From a virus, in IMG/VR virus record IMGVR_UViG_3300017788_003684, positions 1-35,017 of that record: a stretch of DNA of 35,017 nt; one strand, written 5' to 3'. Numbering within the stretch: position 1 is the first letter of the stretch; every line of letters begins with the position of its first letter. The notes below the pieces were generated by a model. That model did not search any database. It saw only the letters and a program-made list of their open reading frames with translations, and was not told where the DNA came from. The position numbers and the translations under genes were made by a program. Positions 21,676 through 29,255 of this stretch are shown piece after piece.

Positions 21676-22245
21676 ATGGATATACAAATACTTCCCAAAC
21701 TGCTAGAATCAGCTGAGATTGCTTGTCCGAGCTCACGAAACCAACGAGCCTACGCTGATCTGATCGAGGAAAGTGCCTGCGGCACAGCCAAAGCACAGTT
21801 TGCCAGTCAGTTTAAGGAATCGCGCTCGGTCAAAAGCACCGAAGACTTTGCACTGATCGAAAACGGCAAGACCATCTATATAGATGTCAAAACTCGCCAG
21901 CTGGGCACGGACCTCAACATGCCCAACATGATCAGTGTGGATAAGTTAAACAAACTGCTGGACGACCCAAACACAGAACTCTATTACTGGATGATTGACT
22001 ATGCGGTACAGGAGGATGGTGCTGCCCGTATCAAACACACCGAACTGCGGGCTGTATGGGATCTACCCTGGGCTGCTCTTGCCATACAAAATCTCGGGCT
22101 AGGACAGTTGCAGATCGCCAATTGGTCAGCGATAGATCAACCGGGCATGGGCAGAGATGCTTGGCATGCCCAACTCAAGTTGGAGATGCGGGCGTTTTAC
22201 ACCCGCCAGGCCCAGAAATTCCTGGATCTAGCCAGCAAAATCTAG
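21676..22245 (+). CDS. PD-(D/E)XK-fold nuclease-like protein
   Basis: A 189-residue protein from ATG 21676. EDFALIENGKTIYIDVKT (residues 56-73) matches the PD-(D/E)XK core: Asp57, a beta hairpin, then Asp70-x-Lys72. Conserved helices (LIEESACGTAKAQFASQFKE) precede it and the C-terminal half is helical with several Trp. It is an early gene read by its own consensus promoter, and is followed by a terminator. Early nucleases of this type may degrade host DNA or act in recombination; specificity is unknown. An upstream GTG at 21661 lies within the -10 region, so it is not a credible start. Confidence 0.65.
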   Translation: MDIQILPKLLESAEIACPSSRNQRAYADLIEESACGTAKAQFASQFKESRSVKSTEDFALIENGKTIYIDVKTRQLGTDLNMPNMISVDKLNKLLDDPNTELYYWMIDYAVQEDGAARIKHTELRAVWDLPWAALAIQNLGLGQLQIANWSAIDQPGMGRDAWHAQLKLEMRAFYTRQAQKFLDLASKI

Positions 22246-22254
22246 CTCAAAAAA

Positions 22255-22279
22255 TGTTGCAAAAAAGCAACACTTTTTT
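22255..22279 (+). terminator. Intrinsic terminator after the early nuclease-like gene
   Basis: TGTTGC (22255-22260), an A6 loop, GCAACA (22267-22272), then a run of six T (22274-22279). It lies ten bases after the gene's stop codon. The stem is short (six pairs), but the U-tract is good. Confidence 0.75.
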
Positions 22280-22338
22280 GCCCCGAAAACCCAGCAAAAT
22301 CAACAGGTTAGCAAGCACTAACTTAGCTGTAACAACGG

Positions 22339-22367
22339 TTGACCGTTTTGGCCCATTTTGCTATAAT
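22339..22367 (+). promoter_or_regulatory. Consensus sigma-70 promoter, leaderless arrangement
   Basis: TTGACC (22339-22344), 17-base spacer, TATAAT (22362-22367), then exactly six bases to ATG 22374. It has the same geometry as the promoter at 21641-21669, so a leaderless mRNA is expected again. It should drive the early operon 22374-23365. Confidence 0.85.
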
Positions 22368-22373
22368 ATTAGC

Positions 22374-22688
22374 ATGAGAGTTAGAAAACGTCGCCAAGAT
22401 ACCAACCATGCTGTTTACTGTATAACCAATACAGTGACAGGTGCCCAATACATCGGCATCACAGTGTGCGGTGGCAATGTCCGCCGCGCCCTGAAGATCC
22501 GCATCCAAAAACACATCCGTCGTGCTGTTACAGAAAACAAGGACTGGGAATTGTGTAAGAGCATCCGTGAACACGGTACGCTTGCACACACTTATGGCCT
22601 TGTTGAAATCGTGCGTGGGCGCAAGCCGGCTCATGCTCGTGAGCGCGAACTGATCCGTCAATACCAACCCCAACTCAACACTCACTAA
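22374..22688 (+). CDS. GIY-YIG-like nuclease-domain protein
   Basis: A 104-residue basic protein from ATG 22374, which sits exactly at the predicted transcription start; a longer frame to the left would cross the terminator and promoter. Residues 14-29 (AVYCITNTVTGAQYIG) match the GIY-YIG core (VYxIT...YIG), followed by KIRIQKHIRR, and ARERELIRQYQP near the end recalls the E-x2-L/I-I of the fold. The protein is short and lacks a DNA-binding extension, so it may be a nicking or repair enzyme rather than a homing endonuclease. It is first in a run of four small early genes, the others having normal Shine-Dalgarno sites. Confidence 0.7.
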   Translation: MRVRKRRQDTNHAVYCITNTVTGAQYIGITVCGGNVRRALKIRIQKHIRRAVTENKDWELCKSIREHGTLAHTYGLVEIVRGRKPAHARERELIRQYQPQLNTH

Positions 22689-22698
22689 GGAGATACGC

Positions 22699-22926
22699 AT
22701 GATTGACTCAATGGCAATCGCAGAAAAATTCACCCGTCACGGTGGCGCATTTGACCGTGGCTCAGCCGACAGCTACTATCATCGTGAACGCAGGCCGCAC
22801 TACTTCCTAGGCGGCACTTACCAAAGCGAAGAAATCATTCCAGCCGAAGGCTCGGTAGAATGGGAAGCCTATCAAGCAGGCTATGACTACAACGAGCAGT
22901 ATGGTGACAAGAAGAACTGGGACTAA
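22699..22926 (+). CDS. Small early phage protein
   Basis: A 75-residue acidic/aromatic protein (HGGAFDRGSADSYYHRERRP, then WEAYQAGYDYNEQYGDKKNW). The FDRGSADSYY stretch is a pattern seen in conserved small phage proteins of unknown function. AAGGAGATACGC precedes the ATG. Second in the early operon. Many Tyr, Asp and Gly suggest a compact binding protein that could inhibit a host factor, which is only inference. Confidence 0.75.
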   Translation: MIDSMAIAEKFTRHGGAFDRGSADSYYHRERRPHYFLGGTYQSEEIIPAEGSVEWEAYQAGYDYNEQYGDKKNWD

Positions 22927-22934
22927 AGGAGAAA

Positions 22935-23138
22935 ATGATGGAATTGAATGGACGCTTGGTAGAAGTCGATGGCGTGGAGGACGTGGACAGCCGTGACTAT
23001 CCAGATTTTTGTGATGCACACTTTGTAGGTGCTCGCTTTGTGGATACCGGTGAAGAGCTCTCAGACGCAGAGTACGAAGAGCTCAGCGACAAGTATGCTG
23101 ATGTGCTGTGGGAAATGGCATACGAAAGTTTACATTAA
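22935..23138 (+). CDS. Small acidic early phage protein
   Basis: A 67-residue strongly acidic protein (EVDGVEDVDSRDYPDFCDAH; LSDAEYEELSDKYADVLWEM). The first half may form a small beta domain, the second a helix pair. AAAGGAG is followed by ATGATG, so either ATG may start it. Function unknown. The charge would suit DNA mimicry or binding of a basic host protein, but nothing specific supports that. Confidence 0.75.
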   Translation: MMELNGRLVEVDGVEDVDSRDYPDFCDAHFVGARFVDTGEELSDAEYEELSDKYADVLWEMAYESLH

Positions 23139-23149
23139 GGAGAACAGCA

Positions 23150-23365
23150 ATGAACATCCAGCTAGAAGGGCTTACTCCCAAACAAGTGGCCTTGTGCGAC
23201 ATCATGTGGACTATAAACAGTTATGAAGGTGTGCAAGATTTCATACGCACCTTGCCCCGGGCGGATCAGTGTACCTGTCGGACCTTGATCGAGCTCATGC
23301 AGTTGGCATTCGCTGATGAAATCACCAGCGTGGATGAAGCGCAAGAGGTGCTGTCTAGATTCTAG
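23150..23365 (+). CDS. Small helical early phage protein
   Basis: A 71-residue protein from ATG 23150, chosen over an in-frame upstream GTG because AAGGAGAACAGCA gives a good ribosome site right before it. Predicted all-helical (TPKQVALCDIMWTINSYEGV, then RTLIELMQLAFADEI), with two Cys in CTC. Last gene of the early operon, followed by a strong terminator. No family recognised. Confidence 0.7.
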   Translation: MNIQLEGLTPKQVALCDIMWTINSYEGVQDFIRTLPRADQCTCRTLIELMQLAFADEITSVDEAQEVLSRF

Positions 23366-23385
23366 CTTGTTTGGTGAAAGTCTTT

Positions 23386-23412
23386 AATCCCGCCCGGTGC
23401 GGGATTTTTTTT
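23386..23412 (+). terminator. Strong intrinsic terminator ending the early operon
   Basis: AATCCCGC (23386-23393), loop CCGGT, GCGGGATT (23399-23406), within a run of eight T (23405-23412). It ends the plus-strand early genes and separates them from the convergent minus-strand gene that stops at 23415. Confidence 0.95.
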
Positions 23413-23414
23413 GG

Positions 23415-23654
23415 CTAATGCATGGTTCCGTCTGTGTCAAAATCCAACATGTTGATGTCTTTGATACCGAGCAGTTTGAGTATCTTCTTTACCACCGGTG
23501 GTGGGTCTAGATGAAATTCATTGGGAGTAAGAATGTGTTTGATCTCACCATCTGGACCAATGATGAATCCATAGTCATTCTCTCCCACCAGATCGTCTAG
23601 CGTTTCTGTTTCTTCCTGTCCCGGCGTTGGATTTTCTTGAATTTTGTTGGTCAT
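23415..23654 (-). CDS. Hypothetical phage protein
   Basis: A 79-residue acidic protein (DDLVGENDYGFIIGPDGEIK, then PPPVVKKILKLLGIKDINML). It looks like a short beta hairpin followed by a helix. Its start overlaps the upstream gene by 80 bases in another frame, but GGAGG stands nine bases before the ATG, so the start seems real. Function unknown. Confidence 0.65.
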   Translation of the reverse strand: MTNKIQENPTPGQEETETLDDLVGENDYGFIIGPDGEIKHILTPNEFHLDPPPVVKKILKLLGIKDINMLDFDTDGTMH

Positions 23655-24276
23655 TGTAATCAGCCTCCAGCCGACGCAAGTATTTACTAATATGTTGTTG
23701 TAATTTTATTACAACAGATTGATCTGTGTCAAATGTGCTTGTGTATACTCGATACATCACCACATGTTCCAGCTCTTTACAATTTATATCAAACTTTCCA
23801 TGCCAGCCAGCCAGCTCGGCAGCTATACTAAACGCATAAGCTTCGATCTCGTCCCGGCTGCCCAAATACTGTTGTTCTTGTTTTTTTCCTGGATGTAGAT
23901 CTCGGCTACGGTATTCTCTGCTTGGTCGATATCGTCTCTTGCGATGCTGAGCTCGATGCAACAGTTCGTGCCCCACGCATTCCGCTGTTTCAAAACACAA
24001 CCTCTGCCACTGTTCTCGACCAAGAGCAATGTGCTGTTGATCGGAACTGTATAACAAGGAGATTTCTATGCAAGGATCTCCCATTTGATCATCGTGTGGA
24101 TCATAGTGGCCACATACGCACACTTGACCAATTTTCACGCTATTATCGCGACGGGTGCGGATGCGTATGCCAGGATCCTTTATTGCCGTTCTCAGCTGGG
24201 CTGTAAGTTGGCTGGGTGTAATGGGCCCTTGATGTCTCGGGATTTGTTTCAAGGCATACATCAAGGGCACAAACAT
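23575..24276 (-). CDS. Zincin-like metallopeptidase with HELLH motif
   Basis: A 233-residue protein. ECVGHELLHRAQHRKRRY places His103, Glu104 and His107 in an HExxH zinc motif. The preceding region contains CVCGHYDPHDDQMGDPCIE, and the following KKQEQQYLGSRDEIEAYAFS provides a candidate third ligand (Glu in RDEIEAYA), an order found in small phage metallopeptidase-like proteins of unknown target. The last 30 residues are low-complexity Asn/Arg/Gly and lie in the part overlapped by the next gene. It starts one base after the stop of the membrane-protein gene. No signal peptide, so a cytoplasmic action is expected. Confidence 0.65.
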   Translation of the reverse strand: MFVPLMYALKQIPRHQGPITPSQLTAQLRTAIKDPGIRIRTRRDNSVKIGQVCVCGHYDPHDDQMGDPCIEISLLYSSDQQHIALGREQWQRLCFETAECVGHELLHRAQHRKRRYRPSREYRSRDLHPGKKQEQQYLGSRDEIEAYAFSIAAELAGWHGKFDINCKELEHVVMYRVYTSTFDTDQSVVIKLQQHISKYLRRLEADYNDQQNSRKSNAGTGRNRNARRSGGRE

Positions 24277-24277
24277 G

Positions 24278-24619
24278 CTACTTGAATATCATGAGAGCCA
24301 TGAGCACAGCTTGAATTGCAAAACCCAAACCAATGGTGATGATGTTCAAGCCGTCTTTTAGGATGGTAGCCCTGGCAAACAATAGCAACAGGCCGGCCCA
24401 CATGAACAAAACCATGTCCACTGGTGGCATCCGGTCAGTGAGTCCAGCGGCTGTGGCTATCAGTGTGGGAATGGTTGCCAGATGGATCAATATGGCTGCA
24501 AACCAACCCAAGGTATCTGCACTGAGGCGTGTAAAATTTTCTACAAACCAGGATTGGACCCCGGTCCTTAAACCATCATAATCGATATGCCCCTGCTCAT
24601 CTCTTAATCTGAATTTCAT
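24278..24619 (-). CDS. Small multi-span membrane protein
   Basis: A 113-residue protein with three hydrophobic helices: about 38-60 (GWFAAILIHLATIPTLIATA), 68-84 (VDMVLFMWAGLLLLFARA) and 93-112 (IITIGLGFAIQAVLMALMIF). The N-terminus is polar. It lies ten bases after the stop of the SleB-like hydrolase gene. Small, three-span and next to a wall hydrolase, it is a second candidate holin in this window. Confidence 0.7.
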   Translation of the reverse strand: MKFRLRDEQGHIDYDGLRTGVQSWFVENFTRLSADTLGWFAAILIHLATIPTLIATAAGLTDRMPPVDMVLFMWAGLLLLFARATILKDGLNIITIGLGFAIQAVLMALMIFK

Positions 24620-24629
24620 TTGATTTCCT

Positions 24630-25214
24630 TTATATGGCTTTCTTGTCGCTGTAAAAAATATGCCGTCCTATTACTGCTATTTTTTCCAAACCCCATCTCG
24701 GGCTCACATAATCTGCATGATAAAACAGTGCGTTTTCAAGACTGGGCAGGCGGAAACCTTCCAACAGTACTTTTTTAGCCACTATCATGCTTTCTTGATA
24801 AGCTACGGGATTGACCGGTTTACGTGTTCCGGCATTTTCGCAGTACCATGAAAACTGGCAGATCACCTTGTCATAGATCAATCCTTTTTGGAATATTACT
24901 CCACACACATCGGCAGGAAATTTTCCTGACTCCACTCGATTTAGAGTGACTTGTGCTACTGCAACTTTGCCTTCGAATGGTTCGAATCCTGCTTCGTAAT
25001 AGATGTTTTGAGCTAGACATTTGAGCTCACGCTCTCTGTCTGCGGCTGTGGCCACTGTGATGACACTAGAGTTTTGAACTCTAAGGTAGTCCATTTTGGC
25101 TGAGGTAACTTTGGTCACCATCATGAGTGCCAACACTATTCCTGTAAACACCAGGACGGTGTATGCCAGTGCTCCTGTAAACGAACGAGTCGTTCCCTGG
25201 GCGAGATCAGTCAT
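24630..25214 (-). CDS. SleB/CwlJ-type cell-wall hydrolase with membrane anchor
   Basis: Probable endolysin-type peptidoglycan hydrolase of 194 residues. A hydrophobic segment at about 15-37 is a signal-anchor (SAR-type possible: many Ala, Gly and Thr). The hydrolase_2 domain covers residues 62-190: CLAQNIYYEAGFEPFEGKVA contains the catalytic Glu74, followed by VTLNRVESGKFPADVCGVIF, CQFSWYC, and ALFYHADYVSP, the standard SleB order. SleB enzymes are lytic transglycosylases. AAGGAG precedes the ATG, and a good sigma-70 promoter lies upstream at 25283-25311. A three-span membrane protein follows. Lysis is the likely role. Confidence 0.88.
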   Translation of the reverse strand: MTDLAQGTTRSFTGALAYTVLVFTGIVLALMMVTKVTSAKMDYLRVQNSSVITVATAADRERELKCLAQNIYYEAGFEPFEGKVAVAQVTLNRVESGKFPADVCGVIFQKGLIYDKVICQFSWYCENAGTRKPVNPVAYQESMIVAKKVLLEGFRLPSLENALFYHADYVSPRWGLEKIAVIGRHIFYSDKKAI

Positions 25215-25264
25215 AATTTTCTCCTTTCAAAAGTCAAGATTGTTGAATCGGTAGTTCTATTTAC

Positions 25265-25304
25265 AACCCAACTATCTTACTAATAATATACTATAAGTTG
25301 GGTT
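25265..25304. promoter_or_regulatory. Nine-base dyad flanking the hydrolase promoter
   Basis: AACCCAACT (25265-25273) and AGTTGGGTT (25296-25304) are exact inverse copies separated by 22 bases. On the minus strand one arm lies in the promoter spacer and the other just after the expected start, as in operators. It might instead form a long-loop hairpin. Confidence 0.5.
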
Positions 25305-25311
25305 TTGTCAA
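25283..25311 (-). promoter_or_regulatory. Sigma-70 promoter for the SleB-like hydrolase
   Basis: On the minus strand: perfect TTGACA (25311-25306), 17-base spacer, TATTAT (25288-25283). It reads toward the ATG at 25214, giving a leader of about 60 bases. This is the best minus-strand host-type promoter in the window. The 178-base gap around it also contains a small GGGT/ACCC hairpin near 25360. Confidence 0.75.
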
Positions 25312-25392
25312 TGGTAACTATGGTAAATGGAAATAAACAGATGGTTTAATGGCGGTTCTATTGGGTTTTTACCCCATTAAATGCGTTGTTTA

Positions 25393-27507
25393 TTAGACCA
25401 GTCCAGCCTGTTGTGCCACACGGGCTCGTGTGCCTTCGACTAGACCTACCACATTTTCAAAGAAATGTCTCTGATAACCGTAATAGGCATTGACGAACAA
25501 CAGCTCTTCGATTTGATTTACACCGAGACCTTTTTCACGACCATAACTGGCTATCAGCAACTGCTGTTCGGTAGTAAGCCCGAAACCAAATCTTGCCCGG
25601 CGTTTGGCCGCTTCATCATCTAAATCTACACTGGGTATTTTCATGCCTACTTTGGCTAGAGTCTGTGCGTTACGTGCTTCTGCCTGCATGGCCAGTATGG
25701 CCTGCCCGCCCTGGGTAGCTGGATTGGCTATGGCCTGCAGAATTCCAGTGAAACCGGTAGCATCGGCAATGGCACTTGCTATCTGGCCCACGAACTGGAA
25801 TACTGCTTTGAGTCCGCCGGAAAACTTGAACCAGCCCTCAGGAAACGCTGCTGCCTGCACCAATCCTGCCTGCGTGGCTGCTTTGGTCGCGACTGTAGAT
25901 CCAGGACTTCCCAAACTGGCCGCTGCCGAAGCTATTGCCTCACTGATGGCAATGGCCGCTGTGACTAATACTTGAATCGTGGTGTATATACCATATCCGG
26001 TAGCGATGGCGTTGGTAATTTCAGAAACCAGTTGCAATGCGCTGTCCAGGATACTTTTATTAGCTTCTTCTACAGCCTGTCTCACCACCGGATCAGGACT
26101 GGTCTTGACAGCTTCTAAGGCAGCGATAAGATTGTTTTCAGCGGTATTGTTCAGCGGGTCTGCTGGATCTTCATGCAGTTCGTAAAACTCTAGGGCCACG
26201 ATAAGTGCCTGTCCTTCAGCGGTATTTTCCAACCGATCATTGGCAGCACTGAGACGTTGATACGCTTCTGTATGTGCGAATCCCGCAGCGGTTCCCAGGA
26301 AATCAAACATGGTAGCATCTCCAAACAATCCACTACCTGCGCCCAGATACGGAGCCAAGTTGGCCATGTCGCTGGGAAAACTGGGATTGTCAATGAGACC
26401 TATGTCCGGTAAATCCAAGTCATCTAGCACGTCAGCTATCTGTTCCCACGTGGCTCGATTCTTGATTCCCAGGCTAGCTATCTGTTGTCCAAAGTTTACC
26501 AACGTACCGTAGGGTATGTTGTCCAATGCGTCTTGTCCTATCAGTAGGTCTCCTCTACAGAGATCTGCCGCTGTGAGTATGCTGGCACGCACAAAAGGCA
26601 CCGCGCTGGTGCGCTGTATGATAATTTCTAGTTCTTTGCCCTGTATGGTCTTGAGCGCTTCCAATAAGATTAAGGGGTTGGCACCACGAACATCGTCTTC
26701 GTCGTCGATAAACACTCCTTGGTCCAACAGCGGCTGGCGCAGTCCCACTGCATCGGCTATGCCTTGATTCTGGAGGCTCAGCACCAGACCATTGGGAGTT
26801 CCAATAAGATCGACTTCGTTAGGCTCCCACAAAGTGCCTAGGCGGCGCATGGCATCTGTAACTACTGACAAGCCACGGCGGATTTGATCACCTGATATGT
26901 TTATGCCAGCAGCCCTTAATCTAGCTCCAGCCACGGTGTTATCTGCGTTGGGTCCTAGCCGTGCTGTGACGCCGCCGGATATAAGGTCTGTGAACGTTTT
27001 GCAAGCAGTAAGCAGATTGCTTACCGATCTCAGTGCACCGAACACATCAGCGATGCCCGATGAAGTGAATGAAGCTTGAGAATGGACTTGAGCACGGAAA
27101 GCATTTTCAAGAAATCTCATAGGAGAAGTTATGATTTCGTTGGCTCGTTGAATAGCACTGCCTACTATGTCATTGGGATTGATTCCGGCATTCTGCGCCG
27201 CCTGCGTGATCACGCCTAAACCTACCATGAGAGCGAAACCAGGTACATTGTTTCGTGCAGCATTGACCAACACCACGCTGGTACTGGCAGCATTTACTAT
27301 GCGTGTGAGCTTGCCACAGATGCGCGAAACACTCTGCAAGCTGTTGGCCGCTGCTGTGAAATTGGTATTAGGTACGAAAACATTTGGATCGGTCAGTAGA
27401 GCCCAAAAGCCTTTGGCTTTGGCCGCTGTGACTTCCTGTTTTCTTGGAGGTTCCGGATATGGAGCCTCAGCTAGGAAGGTGGTTCCTATTTCAACTTTGC
27501 TAGACAT
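25393..27507 (-). CDS. Large virion structural protein
   Basis: A 704-residue Ala-rich protein. The N-terminus has EVTAAKAKGFWALLTDPNVF. The middle includes YGTLVNFGQQIASLGIKNRA and TWEQIADVLDDLDLPDIGLI, and hydrophobic helical stretches occur around residues 505-560 (LVTAAIAISEAIASAAASLG). The C-terminus (about 630-704) is charged and helical with FGLTTEQQLLIASYGREKGL. Such size and composition fit a tail-associated structural or assembly protein of T4-like aquatic phages, but I cannot assign a gp number. A perfect hairpin lies just before its ATG. No protease or lysozyme motif was seen. Confidence 0.55.
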   Translation of the reverse strand: MSSKVEIGTTFLAEAPYPEPPRKQEVTAAKAKGFWALLTDPNVFVPNTNFTAAANSLQSVSRICGKLTRIVNAASTSVVLVNAARNNVPGFALMVGLGVITQAAQNAGINPNDIVGSAIQRANEIITSPMRFLENAFRAQVHSQASFTSSGIADVFGALRSVSNLLTACKTFTDLISGGVTARLGPNADNTVAGARLRAAGINISGDQIRRGLSVVTDAMRRLGTLWEPNEVDLIGTPNGLVLSLQNQGIADAVGLRQPLLDQGVFIDDEDDVRGANPLILLEALKTIQGKELEIIIQRTSAVPFVRASILTAADLCRGDLLIGQDALDNIPYGTLVNFGQQIASLGIKNRATWEQIADVLDDLDLPDIGLIDNPSFPSDMANLAPYLGAGSGLFGDATMFDFLGTAAGFAHTEAYQRLSAANDRLENTAEGQALIVALEFYELHEDPADPLNNTAENNLIAALEAVKTSPDPVVRQAVEEANKSILDSALQLVSEITNAIATGYGIYTTIQVLVTAAIAISEAIASAAASLGSPGSTVATKAATQAGLVQAAAFPEGWFKFSGGLKAVFQFVGQIASAIADATGFTGILQAIANPATQGGQAILAMQAEARNAQTLAKVGMKIPSVDLDDEAAKRRARFGFGLTTEQQLLIASYGREKGLGVNQIEELLFVNAYYGYQRHFFENVVGLVEGTRARVAQQAGLV

Positions 27508-27513
27508 GCTTGT

Positions 27514-27532
27514 ACTTATCTCTTAGATAAGT
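27514..27532. other. Perfect hairpin just upstream of the structural gene start
   Basis: ACTTATCT (27514-27521), a three-base loop, AGATAAGT (27525-27532). It ends six bases before the ATG of the minus-strand structural gene, in the place where a ribosome site is expected; no strong Shine-Dalgarno is visible. It may act in translation control or in ending upstream transcripts. Confidence 0.6.
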
Positions 27533-27539
27533 TGGGCTA

Positions 27540-27860
27540 TTAAACGCCTGTTACCAGACTACCACCGTTGACCGGTTGTATGCCTGTGGTTACCTGTATG
27601 TAGTAATTCTGCACTTCTTTCACTGTGGGAGCATGCAACAGCACATGGTTCTTGTGCAAGGTGACCTTGATATCTGTGTCAGCTGTAAACAGGCTGGCGA
27701 TCAGCATGATTCCTTTTTGGCTGGGTACCACTGTACAAGGACGTTCGATAACAAAGTCTTGGGCAGAATCCTCCAGCACTTTGGCCACTATCTCATCACC
27801 GTTGACCAGTTTGAAAGTTGCGATATCACCTGTATCGTAACCGGATTTTTGTAATAGCAT
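27540..27860 (-). CDS. Small Sm-like beta-barrel phage protein
   Basis: A 106-residue protein. GDIATFKLVNGDEIVAKVLE and IERPCTVVPSQKGIMLIASL look like strands of an Sm/LSm-type barrel, a pattern common in small T4-like phage proteins. The rest is helical then beta. AAGGA precedes the ATG. It sits between grx and the large structural gene, with two-base and 32-base gaps. Function unknown; RNA binding is a guess based only on the strand pattern. Confidence 0.55.
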   Translation of the reverse strand: MLLQKSGYDTGDIATFKLVNGDEIVAKVLEDSAQDFVIERPCTVVPSQKGIMLIASLFTADTDIKVTLHKNHVLLHAPTVKEVQNYYIQVTTGIQPVNGGSLVTGV

Positions 27861-27862
27861 GT

Positions 27863-28108
27863 TTATCCTTTGAGAGAGTCAAAAAAGGCAGTGTCCTGTT
27901 TTGCCAGGCCCTGGTATCCGCCTTCTACTAATAGATCACCATTTTTATAGATCTGCGGGACTGTTCTATGTCCCTGAGCAAGTATGAATTCCTTTGCGTC
28001 TTGATCTTCGTCTATCTTGATTTCTTCAAACTGCACACCTTTGTTTTTTAGCAGGTTCTTGGCCTGTACACAAAAAGGGCAATTGTTTTTTGAGTATACC
28101 ACAATCAT
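27863..28108 (-). CDS. Glutaredoxin
   Basis: An 81-residue redox protein that would reduce ribonucleotide reductase. The active site is CPFC at residues 10-13, with cis-Pro51 (TVPQIY) and GG (EGGYQG) as the glutathione-binding end. The ATG at 28108, one base after the nrdB stop, begins directly with the first strand (MIVVYSKNNCPFC); an upstream ATG at 28147 would add 13 residues overlapping nrdB and is less likely. Linkage nrdA-nrdB-glutaredoxin matches its expected job as electron donor. Confidence 0.93.
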   Translation of the reverse strand: MIVVYSKNNCPFCVQAKNLLKNKGVQFEEIKIDEDQDAKEFILAQGHRTVPQIYKNGDLLVEGGYQGLAKQDTAFFDSLKG

Positions 28109-28109
28109 T

Positions 28110-29234
28110 TTATAAGCTGAATCCTTTGAAAGTATCCACGGTAACATCCTGCTTGGTCCCGCCGATCACATAAGTAGTTATCTCTGTTTCCTGTGGGGCC
28201 ACTTGAACTTCTGCTCCAGCTATCCATTTTTGTGTCCATGGCAGAGGATTTGAGCCGGTCTTGATACCGCACTTGAGTCCTACATTGTTCATTCGTTTGC
28301 AGGTCAACCAGTCCACATAGTCGCAGAGCAGTTGCCGGTTGAGACCAATCATGCTGCCATCTTTGAACAAGTATTCGGCCCAGCGTTTTTCTTGTTCAGC
28401 AGCTTGTAGGAACATGTGTTCGCATTGCTGTAGTGTTTCTTCTTTGATACGAGCAAAGTCTGGATCGTCCTGCGGCAGCAGCTTGATCAAGGTCTGTGTG
28501 CTGGCCAGATGCACATTCTCGTCGCGGCAGATCAGTTTGATGATTTTAGCATTGCCTTCCATTTTCTTCAATTCAGCAAACGCCCAGGAACAGGCAAAGC
28601 TCACATAAAATCTTATGCCTTCTAGAGCATTCACAGAATTTATACACAACCAAAGTTTTTTCTTGAGTTCGTAAGTGTCAACGGTTATTTTTTCTCCATT
28701 GACCACATGATCGCCTGCGCCCAAGGCTTGATAACGGATGCTGTAGTCAATGAGGTCATCATAATAACTGCTGATGTCTCGAGCGCAATCTACGATAGGC
28801 TGTATCTCCATCAGTTCGTCGAATATCACACTGGGATCGCTGTAGACATTACGAATGATGTGAGTATAACTGCGACTATGCACTGTTTCGTTAAAGGTCC
28901 AAGTGGCTATCCAGGTTTCCAATTCAGGCAAGCTGCATAATGGTCCAAAGGCCACGCTGGGCGCTCGACCTTGCACGCTGTCAAGCAAGATCTGCCGCTT
29001 GAGATTGCTGGTGAAGATATGTTGTTCAAAAGGTGTGAGTTCTTTGAAATCCTTGCTGTCGTGCCCTACGTCAATTTCTTCTGGGCGCCAGAAAAATCCC
29101 AACTGTTTGTCAGTGAGCTTGTCAAACTGTCTATACTTGAGAGTATCATAGCGTTGTATGCCAACCCCACCTGCAGGGTCTAAAAATGCCAAACTGTCAA
29201 CGTGAGATTTTTTACTTAGATTGAATACCGACAT
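28110..29234 (-). CDS. nrdB: Ribonucleotide reductase class Ia, beta subunit
   Basis: The radical-generating small subunit, 374 residues, of a class Ia enzyme making deoxynucleotides. Diiron and radical residues align with E. coli: Asp85, Glu116, His119 and radical Tyr123 (FNETVHSRSYTH). ISSYYDDLIDYSIRYQ and the later CRDENVHLASTQ carry the remaining metal ligands (Glu and His). The C-terminus (DTFKGFSL) is the tail that docks into NrdA. AGGA precedes the ATG. It follows nrdA by 21 bases. Intact and probably functional in aerobic conditions. Confidence 0.97.
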   Translation of the reverse strand: MSVFNLSKKSHVDSLAFLDPAGGVGIQRYDTLKYRQFDKLTDKQLGFFWRPEEIDVGHDSKDFKELTPFEQHIFTSNLKRQILLDSVQGRAPSVAFGPLCSLPELETWIATWTFNETVHSRSYTHIIRNVYSDPSVIFDELMEIQPIVDCARDISSYYDDLIDYSIRYQALGAGDHVVNGEKITVDTYELKKKLWLCINSVNALEGIRFYVSFACSWAFAELKKMEGNAKIIKLICRDENVHLASTQTLIKLLPQDDPDFARIKEETLQQCEHMFLQAAEQEKRWAEYLFKDGSMIGLNRQLLCDYVDWLTCKRMNNVGLKCGIKTGSNPLPWTQKWIAGAEVQVAPQETEITTYVIGGTKQDVTVDTFKGFSL

Positions 29235-29255
29235 GGTGTCTTCCTATTTTTATTA

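Noticed and set aside
22056-22373. Upstream extension of the GIY-YIG frame
   Set aside because: It would cross the preceding gene's end, a terminator and a consensus promoter; similarity starts only at ATG 22374.
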